Part shown: in pieces, positions 54,049 to 64,000 of the stretch
How positions within the stretch are numbered: position 1 is the stretch's first letter
Layout of the letters: each line of letters starts with the position of its first letter
NCBI RefSeq assembly: GCF_001984825.2
Contig: NZ_CP043318.1
Span: forward strand, 2,418,001-2,482,000
DNA length: 64,000 nt
Direction of reading: 5' to 3'
From: Enterobacter chengduensis
GTDB lineage: Bacteria; Pseudomonadota; Gammaproteobacteria; Enterobacterales; Enterobacteriaceae
Notes under the pieces: model-generated
What the model saw: the letters and a program-made list of their open reading frames with translations, nothing else
Told to the model about the DNA's origin: nothing
Database searches by the model: none
Translations under genes and position numbers: made by a program

Positions 54049-55371
54049 ATGACAACGACGCGCACTCTTTTTAAAGGCGGCATCATCCTTACTCTGGATG
54101 CCAATATTCCCAACCTCTCCGTGGGCGATGTTCTCGTCCATGGCGACCGTATCGCAGCAGTGGGTCCGGAACTGCAGGCGGATGATGCCCAGGTAATCGA
54201 TGCATCTGGCCATATTGTTATGCCCGGCCTGGTGGATGCTCACCACCATATGTGGCTTGGCGTAATGCGCCGCATGATGCCAAATGTCGACGATCTTTTT
54301 GCTTACATCGATGTGGTCGCAGAGAAACTGGGCAAACATTATCGTCCCCTGGACATGTACCTAAGTACCAGGCTCACGGCACTTGCCTCATTGGACGCTG
54401 GTATTACTACCATCATTGATGCCTGCCACAACTCGCGCAGCCCCGAGCATACTGATGCAGCATTAGATGCTCTAAAGGAAAGCGGCATCCGTGCGTTACA
54501 TATGGTCGGTGCAGCAATGGATAAAGAAGCTTCGTCGGCGCATTTGCCTGCCGATTTGGAGCGGCTGTCTCGAAGCTGGAATACTAGTGACAGCCTGGTG
54601 CACGTTGGTCTGTTTGGTCAGCTCAATCTTGACTGGTGGAAGGTCGCTCGCAAACTCGACATGCGCATTCTGACCGAATTCATCGGCGATCTCGCCAATC
54701 TCGGCCCTGAGTTTGCCACGCCGGGCGTACTGGGCACACATAACATCTTCAATCACTGTTCGAGGGTTCCTCAGGATACGTGGAAGCTCCTGGCCGATTC
54801 AGGAGTGAACATCACGGTCAATCCACGGTCGGATGCGCTATTTGGCTTCGACGATGAAAGTTTTGCCTACCAGCAGGCTGTCGATCGCGGCTTGACCCCG
54901 GCACTGGGCATTGACCTTGATACTGCCTTTGGCAGCGATATGTTCGGGGAAATGCACGCTCTGTTCGGGCAACAGCGATCGGCTATGCGCTACCGTCGCT
55001 TCCGTGGTGAGGACAATGTGCCGTCACCCATCACGGCCGAGGACGTCCTTAAAGCAGCAACTGTTAATGGCGCGCGTGCGGCCGGTTTGGAGGACCAGAT
55101 TGGCACCCTTACGCCAGGCAAGCAGGCCGACATTATCATGGTTCGCACCAGCGGAGCCGCTGTTTTCCCGGTATCCAACGTAATTGGTACCGTCGTGCAG
55201 GCGATAGAGCGGTCTGATGTGGATACCGTGATGGTGGCCGGCCAGCTTCGTAAACGTGCGGGCAAGTTGGTGGATATTGATCTGGCGGCGCTCAGTACAG
55301 AGATAACCGTTTCTCGTGATTACCTGCTCAACGCCAGCGGCTATCACATCGATCTTTTTGAAGCATCCTGA
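54049..55371 (+). CDS. Amidohydrolase-superfamily protein (cytosine deaminase/AtzA-like group)
   Basis: This 440-residue protein has the MPGLVDAHHHMW metal motif (His65, His67), HNIFNHCSRV (His236) and GIDLDTAFGSD (Asp289) of the mononuclear-metal amidohydrolases. The metal-ligand His expected on strand 5 is not evident; the segment reads MRILTEFIGD (Thr209, Glu210). The ATG at 54049 has GAGG 8 bp upstream; the longer ORF from 53938 is not credible. It probably hydrolyses or deaminates a ring compound; substrate unknown. It precedes an MFS transporter and an SDR gene in the same direction. Confidence 0.83.
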   Translation: MTTTRTLFKGGIILTLDANIPNLSVGDVLVHGDRIAAVGPELQADDAQVIDASGHIVMPGLVDAHHHMWLGVMRRMMPNVDDLFAYIDVVAEKLGKHYRPLDMYLSTRLTALASLDAGITTIIDACHNSRSPEHTDAALDALKESGIRALHMVGAAMDKEASSAHLPADLERLSRSWNTSDSLVHVGLFGQLNLDWWKVARKLDMRILTEFIGDLANLGPEFATPGVLGTHNIFNHCSRVPQDTWKLLADSGVNITVNPRSDALFGFDDESFAYQQAVDRGLTPALGIDLDTAFGSDMFGEMHALFGQQRSAMRYRRFRGEDNVPSPITAEDVLKAATVNGARAAGLEDQIGTLTPGKQADIIMVRTSGAAVFPVSNVIGTVVQAIERSDVDTVMVAGQLRKRAGKLVDIDLAALSTEITVSRDYLLNASGYHIDLFEAS

Positions 55372-55437
55372 TGACAGAGCGGCCTGATACACCGGGCCGT
55401 TTAACCCTCTTAATCATATTTCATAAAGGATAATGAC

Positions 55438-56637
55438 ATGGGAGCCCGCGCCATTAAGCGGTTTGCGGAGGATAACACCCCGCGCGTCCTGCTTCCCCGC
55501 CCGGCAACGGGCGTTATTGCCGTACTTTTCTTTGGCTATCTGGCAGTCGGACTGCCACTGCCGGTGATTCCATTGTTCATCCATGGCCATCTCGGCTTCA
55601 GTAACCTCGTGGTGGGACTGGTGATCGGCATCCAGTTTCTGGCCACCGTTCTGACCCGCGGCTATGCCGGACGGGTTACAGACCAGCAGGGCGGTAAACG
55701 TTCTGCACTTCAGGGAGCAATCCTTTCAGCGATAGCAGGGGCGCTGTATCTGGTGGCTTCGGTAACTGATTTATCGCCTGCTGCAACCCTTTGCATTGTT
55801 ATCGCAGGTCGTCTGATGGCCGGTTTTGGCGAAAGTCAGTTCGTGACGGGATGTGTGTCCTGGGCCATTGCCTCAGTTGGCCCTCAGCGCGCCGGTATGT
55901 CCATGTCCTGGACCGGCATCGCGATGTTCGCGGCGCTGTCGATTGGTGCTCCTGTTGGCATGGCGTTATATCAGCATTACAGCCTCACAATGGCGATGAT
56001 TGCCTGTATTGCTGCACCGATGTTGGCCGCTCTGGTTGCATTTTGTACCCCATCATATATATCGCCAGGAGGTCCGCGACTGCCATTCCATCGCGTAGTA
56101 GGGCGCATCTGGCGCGAAGGGCTGGGATTAATGCTGCAGGGCGTTGGGTTGTCAGGACTAACCGCTTTTGCCTCACTGTACTTTGCGGCACATCACTGGC
56201 AGAACGCCGGCCTGGTGATGACTGCGTTTGGTCTGGGTTTTATTTTCGTTCGCCTCGCCCTGGGGCATCTGCCGGACCAAATAGGCGGCTATCGCGTTGC
56301 GGTTTGGTCACTGGTGGTTGAAGCGCTAGGCCAGGCAATGTTGTGGTTGGGTTCAAACGAATGGATGGCACTTGCAGGTGCTCTGGTTACCGGACTGGGC
56401 TGTGCGCTGGTTTTCCCCGCACTGGGCGTCGAAGCCCTAAGACGTGTTCCACAAGCCAACCGCGGCAGTGCAATGGGCGCATTCGTTGCATTTCTGGATG
56501 TCGCTTATGGAATCGCCGGGCCGGTAGCTGGCCTGATCGCCGGTCAGTTTAGTTATGCCGCTGTATATCTGTCTGGTGCGGTCTGTGCGCTGCTGGGTGC
56601 ACTGATTGCGAGCGCGTCTCGCATGCAGCAATCCTGA
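55438..56637 (+). CDS. MFS transporter (YfcJ/YhhS-like)
   Basis: This 399-residue protein has 12 predicted helices and the loop motif GRVTDQQGGKR typical of major facilitators. It resembles the YfcJ/YhhS group. It starts 66 bp after the amidohydrolase, preceded by AAAGGATAATGAC. In context it may import the amidohydrolase substrate or export a product. A small GC hairpin (CGGCC/GGCCG) lies in the gap. Confidence 0.85.
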   Translation: MGARAIKRFAEDNTPRVLLPRPATGVIAVLFFGYLAVGLPLPVIPLFIHGHLGFSNLVVGLVIGIQFLATVLTRGYAGRVTDQQGGKRSALQGAILSAIAGALYLVASVTDLSPAATLCIVIAGRLMAGFGESQFVTGCVSWAIASVGPQRAGMSMSWTGIAMFAALSIGAPVGMALYQHYSLTMAMIACIAAPMLAALVAFCTPSYISPGGPRLPFHRVVGRIWREGLGLMLQGVGLSGLTAFASLYFAAHHWQNAGLVMTAFGLGFIFVRLALGHLPDQIGGYRVAVWSLVVEALGQAMLWLGSNEWMALAGALVTGLGCALVFPALGVEALRRVPQANRGSAMGAFVAFLDVAYGIAGPVAGLIAGQFSYAAVYLSGAVCALLGALIASASRMQQS

Positions 56638-56692
56638 ATAAACATTCGAGCCGGCAGCCTTTGCTGTCGGTTTACTAATCTGGAGAAATTGT

Positions 56693-57463
56693 ATGTCACG
56701 CATTTTCATCTCCGGTTCGTCCACAGGCCTGGGTCTGATGGCAGCCGAACTGCTGGTTCAACAAGGACATCAGGTTGTGTTGCACGCGCGTAATGCGAAC
56801 CGTGCAGAAGATGCGCAACGCGCCTTACCGCAGGCTGAAGCCGTCGTTGTCGGTGACCTGGAGACGATTGAAGGTGCCAGGCAAACGGCATTACGTGTGA
56901 ACGCCCTGGGACGCTTCGATGCCGTCATCCACAATGCTGCCGTTGGCTACAATGAAGCGTATCGCGTGACCCGCGACGGGCTGCCGCACGTTTTCGCGAT
57001 CAACACGCTCTCGGCTTACATCCTCACCGCGGTGATTGAACGTCCACAGCGCCTCGTCTATCTGAGTTCGGGTATGCATCATCATGCCCGGGCAAACCTG
57101 GATGATATTCTCTGGCGCAAACGTCGCTGGAATGGGTCCGCCGCCTATGCGGAGAGTAAATTGCACGACGCTATGCTGGCTTTTGCTCTGGCGCGTCGCT
57201 GGCGTGATGTGCGTAGTAACAGCCTCGAGCCTGGCTGGGTGCCGACAAAGATGGGGGGGCCGCATGCCCCGGACGATATGGACCAGGCGCACCTGACTCA
57301 GGCCTGGCTTGCCGCCAGCCGTGATTCTGAGGCTGACGTAACGGGGAAATATTTCTACCACATGAGGCGCATGACGGCTAATCCGCAGGCGCACGACGTC
57401 GCATTGCAGGATCGTCTCATTAATCTTTGTACTGAGATTTCAGGGATAGCGCTGCCGGAGTAA
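56693..57463 (+). CDS. Short-chain dehydrogenase/reductase
   Basis: This 256-residue protein has the SDR cofactor motif GSSTGLG at 8-14, NAA at 81-83, catalytic Ser126 region (VYLSSG) and Tyr152-x-x-x-Lys156 (YAESK). It is a cytoplasmic NAD(P)-dependent oxidoreductase of unknown substrate. CTGGAG precedes the ATG. It lies 55 bp after the MFS gene; a hairpin in the gap (56652-56671) lacks a T-run. LysR, amidohydrolase, MFS and SDR may form one small catabolic or detoxification cluster. Confidence 0.85.
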   Translation: MSRIFISGSSTGLGLMAAELLVQQGHQVVLHARNANRAEDAQRALPQAEAVVVGDLETIEGARQTALRVNALGRFDAVIHNAAVGYNEAYRVTRDGLPHVFAINTLSAYILTAVIERPQRLVYLSSGMHHHARANLDDILWRKRRWNGSAAYAESKLHDAMLAFALARRWRDVRSNSLEPGWVPTKMGGPHAPDDMDQAHLTQAWLAASRDSEADVTGKYFYHMRRMTANPQAHDVALQDRLINLCTEISGIALPE

Positions 57464-57536
57464 TTCGTAACGTCAACGAAATGCGCATTAACCATAAAAA
57501 ACAGAGTGTTTACATCTTAAGGATAAAATAGGTACC

Positions 57537-57553
57537 ATACCCCCCTATAGTAT
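57537..57553. promoter_or_regulatory. FrmR operator
   Basis: ATACCCCCCTATAGTAT, just before the frmR ribosome-binding site, matches the C-tract-with-flanks form of operators bound by the CsoR/RcnR/FrmR family. FrmR would repress its own operon here until formaldehyde is present. Confidence 0.7.
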
Positions 57554-57564
57554 CAGGAGGGCGT

Positions 57565-57840
57565 ATGCCGCATTCACCCGAAGATAAAAAACGTATTCTT
57601 ACCCGCGTTCGTCGCATTCGGGGCCAGGTTGATGCCCTTGAACGCGCGCTGGAGGCGGGCGATCCCTGTCTGTCCATCCTGCAGCAAATTGCCGCCGTGC
57701 GCGGCGCTGCCAATGGCCTGATGGGCGAAATGGTTGAAATTCACCTCAAAGACGAGCTGGTGGCGGGAGAGACAACGCCGGACCAGCGAGCCGTTCGCAT
57801 GGCGGAAGTCGGCCATTTGCTGCGCGCTTATCTAAAATAA
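57565..57840 (+). CDS. frmR: Formaldehyde-responsive repressor FrmR
   Basis: This 91-residue all-helical CsoR/RcnR-family repressor opens MPHSPEDKKRILTRVRRIRG. Pro2 and Cys35, the residues cross-linked by formaldehyde in characterised FrmR, are both present. The metal-binding set of RcnR is absent. It represses frmRA through the site just upstream; CAGGAGG precedes the ATG. It is followed by frmA 29 bp later. Confidence 0.93.
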   Translation: MPHSPEDKKRILTRVRRIRGQVDALERALEAGDPCLSILQQIAAVRGAANGLMGEMVEIHLKDELVAGETTPDQRAVRMAEVGHLLRAYLK

Positions 57841-57854
57841 ACCCACACACCTGA

Positions 57855-58988
<1,134 letters not shown>

Positions 58989-58995
58989 CTCTTCT

Positions 58996-59026
58996 GCCAG
59001 CGGTTTTTCGCCGCTGGCGTTTCTTT
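58996..59026 (+). terminator. Terminator of frmRA
   Basis: GCCAGCGG and CCGCTGGC form an 8-bp stem with loop TTTTTCG, then GTTTCTTT. Confidence 0.85.
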
Positions 59027-59069
59027 AATAATCTTCTCTAAAGTGTGACCAGTGCGGCGTTTTTAGCCG

Positions 59070-59096
59070 TAATCTAAATCTGTGCCGTGCCGATGA
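59070..59096 (+). promoter_or_regulatory. Candidate flagellar sigma-28 (FliA) promoter
   Basis: TAATCTAA, 11 bp, then GCCGATGA approximates the FliA consensus TAAAGTTT-N11-GCCGATAA. The spacing is exact, and it lies 53 bp before the chemoreceptor start. Confidence 0.55.
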
Positions 59097-59148
59097 CTAT
59101 TTAACAGGCGTGTTTTAACGCATCTTCCCTACAAGAGAGTCGACGGTC

Positions 59149-60840
59149 ATGGACAACACTTCTTCGATGCAGCCGCAGCGCACGCTGGGCTTCTTGCATC
59201 ACATCAGGCTGGTTCCGCTGTTTTCCTCCATTCTCGGTGGCATTATTCTTCTGTTTGCCTTGAGCTCGGGTCTGGCGGGTTATTTTCTGCTGCAGGCCGA
59301 TCGCGATCAGCAGGATGTTACATCCGAAATTCAGGTGCGTATGGGGCTGTCGAACAGCTCAAACCATCTGCGAACCGCGCGTATCAACCTGATCCACGCC
59401 GGTGCGGCAAGCCGTATCGCGGAGATGGACGCGATGAAGCAGAACATCAGCGAGGCGGAAACGCGCATCAAGCAGTCTCAGGATAGCTTTACCGCGTATA
59501 TGAATCGCGCCGTTCGTACCGCTCAGGATGAAGCGCTGGATGCGGACCTGAAGGCGCGCTACGACGCCTATACCGCGGGCATGCAGCCGATGGTCAAATT
59601 CGCCAAAAACGGCATGTTTGAGGCGATTATTAACCACGAAAACGAGACGGCGCGCCCGCTGGATGACGCCTACAACGCCGTGCTGCTGAAGGCGATTAAG
59701 ATCCGTACCGACCGCGCGAGCGCGCTGACGGCACAGGCGCACAGCCGCACGCAGCTGGGCCTGATGTTTATGGTGGGCGCGTTTGCGCTGGCGCTGGTGC
59801 TGACGGCGATGACCTTTGTCGTGCTGCGCCGCACGGTCATTCATCCGCTGCAGCGTGCCGCGAAACGTATCGAGAATATCGCCAAAGGCGACCTGACGAT
59901 GCCGGACGACGCGGCGGGCCGCAGCGAAATTGGGTGCCTGACGCGCGATCTGCAAACCATGCAGCACTCGCTGGAAAACACCGTGGGCACCGTACGCCAG
60001 GGAGCCGAGGAAATCTATCGCGGCACCAGCGAGATTTCTGCCGGTAACACCGATCTCTCTTCGCGCACCGAGCAGCAGGCCGCGGCCATCGAACAGACCG
60101 CCGCGAGCATGGAACAGCTGACCGCGACGGTGAAACAGAACGCCGATAACGCGCACCACGCCAGCAAGCTGGCGGAAGATGCCTCCGGCAAAGCCAGCCG
60201 CGGCGGCCAGATGGTCTCCGGCGTGGTGAAAACCATGGGCAACATCTCCAGCAGCTCGAAGAAGATCTCTGAGATTACCGCCGTGATTAACAGCATCGCC
60301 TTCCAGACCAATATCCTGGCGCTGAACGCGGCGGTGGAAGCGGCGCGGGCGGGTGAACAGGGACGCGGATTTGCCGTGGTGGCAAGTGAAGTCCGTACGC
60401 TGGCAAGCCGCAGCGCCAATGCCGCAAAAGAGATCGAAAGCCTGATCAACGAATCCGTTTCGCTGATCGACCAGGGCTCCGGCGAAGTTGTCGCCGCCGG
60501 TAACACCATGAATGAAATCGTCGACGCCGTTAAGCGCGTCACCGATATCATGCTGGAGATTGCCGCTGCGTCCGATGAACAGAGCCGGGGTATCGTTCAG
60601 GTGAGCCAGGCGATTTCGGAGATGGATAAAGTGACCCAGCAGAACGCCTCGCTGGTGGAAGAGGCCTCCGCGGCGGCCGCGTCTCTTGAAGAACAGGGCG
60701 CGCGTCTGACCGAGGCGGTGGGGGCGTTTCGGTTGAGCGGCGCGAAGCCAAACCGCGCGGCGACACTCGCGCCGGTGCAGCAGAATGCGCCGCTACGCCC
60801 TGTGGCAACGGTTTCCGGGGATAACTGGGAGACGTTCTGA
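59149..60840 (+). CDS. Methyl-accepting chemotaxis protein (Tar/Tsr class)
   Basis: The 563-residue chemoreceptor has a first membrane helix at about 24-47, a four-helix periplasmic sensor at about 48-200, a second helix at about 203-224, a HAMP domain (about 225-280) and a signalling domain with the hairpin core AFQTNILALNAAVEAARAGEQGRGFAVVA. It ends NWETF, the CheR/CheB-tethering pentapeptide of high-abundance receptors. The ligand is unknown. No canonical Ser/Asp-binding set was assigned. Monocistronic, between strong terminators, probably expressed with the flagellar regulon. Confidence 0.93.
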   Translation: MDNTSSMQPQRTLGFLHHIRLVPLFSSILGGIILLFALSSGLAGYFLLQADRDQQDVTSEIQVRMGLSNSSNHLRTARINLIHAGAASRIAEMDAMKQNISEAETRIKQSQDSFTAYMNRAVRTAQDEALDADLKARYDAYTAGMQPMVKFAKNGMFEAIINHENETARPLDDAYNAVLLKAIKIRTDRASALTAQAHSRTQLGLMFMVGAFALALVLTAMTFVVLRRTVIHPLQRAAKRIENIAKGDLTMPDDAAGRSEIGCLTRDLQTMQHSLENTVGTVRQGAEEIYRGTSEISAGNTDLSSRTEQQAAAIEQTAASMEQLTATVKQNADNAHHASKLAEDASGKASRGGQMVSGVVKTMGNISSSSKKISEITAVINSIAFQTNILALNAAVEAARAGEQGRGFAVVASEVRTLASRSANAAKEIESLINESVSLIDQGSGEVVAAGNTMNEIVDAVKRVTDIMLEIAAASDEQSRGIVQVSQAISEMDKVTQQNASLVEEASAAAASLEEQGARLTEAVGAFRLSGAKPNRAATLAPVQQNAPLRPVATVSGDNWETF

Positions 60841-60851
60841 GTCGCCAGCCG

Positions 60852-60925
60852 TGTCGGGTGGCGCTTCGCTTACCCGACCTACAAAATCCGGCCCGTAGGC
60901 CCGCGTAAGCGAAGCGCCACCGGGC
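60852..60925. repeat. REP/BIME palindromic element
   Basis: Inverted REP units (GTCGGGTGGCGCTTCGCTTA and GTAGGCCCGCGTAAGCGAAG) follow the chemoreceptor gene. Confidence 0.8.
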
Positions 60926-60954
60926 AAAAAAAAGGGACCTTTCGGTCCCTTTTT
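60926..60954. terminator. Bidirectional terminator between the chemoreceptor and gcd
   Basis: GGGACC-TTTC-GGTCCC is flanked by an eight-base A-run on the left and TTTTT on the right, so it can act on both converging transcripts. Confidence 0.88.
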
Positions 60955-60960
60955 CACATC

Positions 60961-63342
60961 TTATTTCTTATCAGGTAACGCGTACGCGATAACGTAATCA
61001 CCGCGATCCGGCGACTGACGAGCGCCCCCGGCGTTGATGATGATGTACTGTTTACCGGTTTTCGGCGACACGTAGGTCATCGGACCGGACTGGCTGCCGA
61101 CCGGCAGACGGTCTTTCCAGATCTCTTTCCCGGTGGCGGTATCAAACGCGCGCAGGTAGAAATCCTGGGTGCCGGCAAAGAACAGCAGGCCGGACTGGGT
61201 AGAGAGCGACGCGCCCAGCGTTGGCATCCCGATTGGGATCGGCATGTGCATGCGGATGCCCAGCGGGCCGGTATCTTCCACCGTGCCGACAGGAACCTGC
61301 CACACCAGCTTGCCGGATTTCAGATCGACCGCAGACATGGTGCCAAACGGCGGCTTCTGGCACGGAATGCCCAGCGGCGACAGGAAGCGTTCGCGCATTG
61401 CGCCGAACGGCGTGCCGTCCATCGGGACGATACCCATCTCAATGCCGCTGGCGTTTTTCGCCACGTTCGCGCGCGGCACCATGTAGTTTGCCAGCCCCAG
61501 GCGCATATCGTTGACGAACATCAGGCTGTTGTTCGGGTCAACCGAGACGCTGCCCCAGTTCATCCCGCCGAGCGAGCCGGGGAACTGCAGGGAACGGTCG
61601 AGACCCGGCGGGGTGAAGACGCCCTGATGGCGCATCTCTTTAAACTGAATGCGGCACAGCAGCAGGTCGACAGGGGTTGCGCCCCACATGTCGGATTCGG
61701 TCAGCGTATGGTTGCCAATCATCGGCATGCCCACGGAATACGGCTGGGTCGGCGAGTAGCGTTCGCCTTCAACGTTACCGGCCGGTACCGGACGTTCTTC
61801 CACCTTCGCCACCGGCTTGCCGGTTTCGCGGTTAAGCATGAAGATCATGCCCTGCTTGCTGGTCTGCACCAGTACCGGCGTGGTGCCGCCTTTACCGTCG
61901 GGCAGGTCGTACAGCAGCGGCTGGGAAGGGAGGTCAAAGTCCCACAGATCGTGGTGGGTCGTCTGGAAATGCCAGCGCACCTGACCGGTGGTGGCGTCAA
62001 CGGCGACGATAGAAGAGCTGTACTTGTCGTCCAGGGCGGTGCGCTCGCCCGCCCAGAAGTCTGGCGTGGCGTTGCCGGTTGGCAGGTAGATCAGGTTCAG
62101 CTTAGCGTCGTAAGACATGGCAGACCAGACGTTCGGCGTGCCGCGCGTGTAGGTCTGACCTTCCGGCGGCAGGCCGGTGAGGTTCGGATTACCCGGATCC
62201 CACGCCCAGGCCAGCTTACCGGTGTGAACGTCATACGCGCGCACCACGCCCGGCGGTTCGCCGGTGGAGAAGTTATCCGCGACGCGACCGCCGACGACAA
62301 CGACGTTACCGGCAACCAGCGGCGTGGAGGTCTGCTGATAATACCCCGGTTTGATTTCGCCCATGCCGACGCTCAGATCCACGGTGCCGTGGTCGCCAAA
62401 GTCGTCGCATGCCTTGCCGTTATCCGCATTGATGGCAATCAGGCGGGCATCGGTGGTCGGCAGGAACAGACGGCGAGGACATGCCGCAGGCTGTGTTTCT
62501 GCCTGTGACGTTGTCACGCTTGAATGGTCTTCAAAGTAGCCCAGACCGCGGCAGCGCTGCCAGTTAGGCGCGGTGGCTTTTGAATCGTAACGCCATTTTT
62601 CTTTACCGGAATCCACGTCCAGCGCCAGCACCTTACTGTACGGCGTACAGACATACAGGGTGTCGCCAATCTGCAGAGGCGTGTTCTGATCTTCCGCGCC
62701 GGAGCCGTTGCTCTGCGGGATATCGCCGGTGTGAGCGACCCACGCGACTTTCAGCGAGCTGACGTTTTGCTTGTTGATCTGGTCCAGCGCGGCAAAACGA
62801 TCGCCGTGGGTGGTATTGCCCCAGTGTTCCCAGTTCTTTTGCTGCTCGCCGGGTGCGACGGGCTTCACCGGAACGGGCTCGTTCGCCGCCACGAGGGTTT
62901 GCGGCTTAAACATCCAGCCCAGGCTGACCAGCATGGCCACGGCGAGCACGGCCGCAACGCCGAACGCGGGCGCCTTGTTCGCTGCCGCGTGGTTAGCCGT
63001 GCGCAGGAAGGGCCAGACGATGGCGCTCAGGAACGCCAGTACGGCAAAGGTAAACAGGCGCGAGAAGAGCGGCCAAAAATCCCAGCCCGCATCGCTTACC
63101 GCCCAGACCAGCGAGGCAATAAATGCGATGGCGTAAAGCAGGATCCCGCTGGTGCGGTTGCGGAAAATGAGGATGGCGGAAATCACCATTACCACGCCCA
63201 TTATCAGGAAGTAAAGACTTCCTCCCACGGTGGCGAGCTTAAAGCCTAATCCGCCGACGGCCAGACCGATGAGCAACATCAGTCCGGCTAAAAGCCACTG
63301 CAGAATACGAGGTATTCCGCGCGGCGCGCTGCCAAATGCCAT
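60961..63342 (-). CDS. gcd: PQQ-dependent membrane glucose dehydrogenase
   Basis: This 793-residue protein has five N-terminal membrane helices (about 10-140) and a periplasmic eight-bladed quinoprotein domain with repeated W-type motifs (GKEKWRYDSK, GKLAWAWDPG, GQVRWHFQTT, GKLVWQVPVG, GKEIWKDRLP). It oxidises glucose to gluconolactone in the periplasm and passes electrons to ubiquinone, using PQQ. The ATG at 63342 (MAFGSAPRGIP) follows AAAGGAGAG; the ORF to 63459 is an upstream extension without support. No PQQ biosynthesis genes are in the window. Confidence 0.95.
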   Translation of the reverse strand: MAFGSAPRGIPRILQWLLAGLMLLIGLAVGGLGFKLATVGGSLYFLIMGVVMVISAILIFRNRTSGILLYAIAFIASLVWAVSDAGWDFWPLFSRLFTFAVLAFLSAIVWPFLRTANHAAANKAPAFGVAAVLAVAMLVSLGWMFKPQTLVAANEPVPVKPVAPGEQQKNWEHWGNTTHGDRFAALDQINKQNVSSLKVAWVAHTGDIPQSNGSGAEDQNTPLQIGDTLYVCTPYSKVLALDVDSGKEKWRYDSKATAPNWQRCRGLGYFEDHSSVTTSQAETQPAACPRRLFLPTTDARLIAINADNGKACDDFGDHGTVDLSVGMGEIKPGYYQQTSTPLVAGNVVVVGGRVADNFSTGEPPGVVRAYDVHTGKLAWAWDPGNPNLTGLPPEGQTYTRGTPNVWSAMSYDAKLNLIYLPTGNATPDFWAGERTALDDKYSSSIVAVDATTGQVRWHFQTTHHDLWDFDLPSQPLLYDLPDGKGGTTPVLVQTSKQGMIFMLNRETGKPVAKVEERPVPAGNVEGERYSPTQPYSVGMPMIGNHTLTESDMWGATPVDLLLCRIQFKEMRHQGVFTPPGLDRSLQFPGSLGGMNWGSVSVDPNNSLMFVNDMRLGLANYMVPRANVAKNASGIEMGIVPMDGTPFGAMRERFLSPLGIPCQKPPFGTMSAVDLKSGKLVWQVPVGTVEDTGPLGIRMHMPIPIGMPTLGASLSTQSGLLFFAGTQDFYLRAFDTATGKEIWKDRLPVGSQSGPMTYVSPKTGKQYIIINAGGARQSPDRGDYVIAYALPDKK

Positions 63343-63553
63343 TTCTCTCTCCTTTAGATCCCGCCGCCGTGTCGGGTATGTACCAGTTGGGTAATAAATG
63401 CGGTGGGATTGATGATTAGTACGGGTTAATTCGTTTTTATCAAATCGTTTGTGAACCATTTGGTGAATTCACGGCTATGATAAAACTGTTAAATTGTTTT
63501 ACGCAATTGTTAATGAATGATTTCGCATTATTTGATTAACGCGCAGGTCTGTT

Positions 63554-63590
63554 CCCTCGCCCCTTTAGGGGAGAGGGTTAGGGTGAGGGG
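63554..63590. repeat. GC-rich intergenic repeat
   Basis: CCCTCGCCCCTTTAGGGGAG then AGGGTTAGGGTGAGGGG is the longest of the four related copies. It lies between the gcd promoter region and the LysR fragment stop codon. Confidence 0.8.
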
Positions 63591-63592
63591 TA

Positions 63593-64000
63593 TTAAACCG
63601 GCATCGATTTACGGATGGCGCTGAGCAGCGTCTGCGCACCCGTTGAGAGAGGGGCATCTACTCGGGTCAAAATGCCGATAGGTTCACCGGCGCCGGGGGC
63701 CGTTACCGGCAGAGCGGTCAGCGTGCCCTGGCGCAGGTCATCTTTTACCGCGCCGGAGGGGACGAACCAGACGTAGTCATAGTCGAGCGTGAGCTGGCGT
63801 GACAGCGAGGCCGACAGCGTTTCGATACACCCCGAGGGTAGCGTACACCCCTGCAGTTGCAGCAGGCTTTCGGCGGCCTGGCGCGGAACGGTCCCTTTTG
63901 GACATACCACCACCGGCCACTCCATGACGCGGCTTAAGGTCACCGTGTCCTGCAGCAGAGGGTGATCGGGACGAACCACCAGCTTCAGGGATTCCAGGAA
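63593..64000 (-). CDS. LysR-family regulator, C-terminal part (5' end off window)
   Basis: The frame is open to the right edge (136 codons visible, beginning FLESLKLVVRPDHPLL). It matches the second half of a LysR effector-binding domain (VVRPDHPLL, VVCPKGTVPR, DYVWFVPSGAV, ILTRVDAPLS). Features resemble the PcaQ/GbpR-like group of aromatic- or sugar-responsive regulators, but too little is seen to name it. It lies upstream of gcd on the same strand, with about 250 bp between. Confidence 0.78.
   Translation of the reverse strand, partial: FLESLKLVVRPDHPLLQDTVTLSRVMEWPVVVCPKGTVPRQAAESLLQLQGCTLPSGCIETLSASLSRQLTLDYDYVWFVPSGAVKDDLRQGTLTALPVTAPGAGEPIGILTRVDAPLSTGAQTLLSAIRKSMPV

Overview
The window reads as chromosomal DNA of an Enterobacter-like member of the Enterobacteriaceae. 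The gene order azoR / hrpA / ydcF / gapC / cybB matches the E. coli chromosome apart from local losses. Coding sequence is GC-rich, REP/BIME-type palindromes recur, and a second GC-rich repeat (core CCCTCACCCTAACCCTCTCC and variants) lies between genes. No rRNA, tRNA or CRISPR array was seen.

Layout. 1-1180: an IS481-family element running off the left edge, inserted next to a copy of the GC-rich repeat. 1236-3164: two YdcZ-type membrane proteins divergent from a LysR regulator. 3169-5195: mesD-mesX, an apparent folate-independent, oxygen-dependent methionine synthase pair. 5549-11584: a DUF2058 protein, an RluA-family pseudouridine synthase, azoR and hrpA. 11669-16535: an O-methyltransferase and an EmrAB/TolC-like tripartite efflux operon. 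16739-21225: ydcF, gapC, cybB, a Gfo/Idh/MocA oxidoreductase and its DeoR regulator. 21556-22612: a complete IS903-type element with a 9-bp target duplication.

23030-46021 is the centrepiece: a type I secretion locus with a TolC-type outer-membrane protein, a BapA-like adhesin of about 6,000 residues, an ABC exporter and an HlyD-type adaptor. The adhesin consists of an N-terminal BapA-prefix module, a glycine-rich hydrophobic segment, about 50 Ig-like domains, a calcium-motif (FG-GAP-like) region and an RTX-type C-terminal signal. The Ig domains are ordered into six-domain super-repeats with a 1,797-bp period. As given, the adhesin is broken by a single-base deletion near 26035. Beside it lie an uncharacterised protein with two winged helices (46057-46941) and a LuxR-HTH/EAL protein with all expected phosphodiesterase residues (47226-48689). 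These are plausible regulators of adhesin production or display.

48716-57463: a DUF883 protein, a queH gene interrupted by an amber codon, a GNAT acetyltransferase, a LysR protein whose 3' end runs through a REP element, an AraC/GyrI-like regulator, an orphan 101-residue protein, and a LysR-controlled amidohydrolase / MFS / SDR cluster. 57565-64000: frmR-frmA (no frmB), a chemoreceptor with a candidate sigma-28 promoter, gcd (PQQ glucose dehydrogenase) and a LysR fragment at the right edge.
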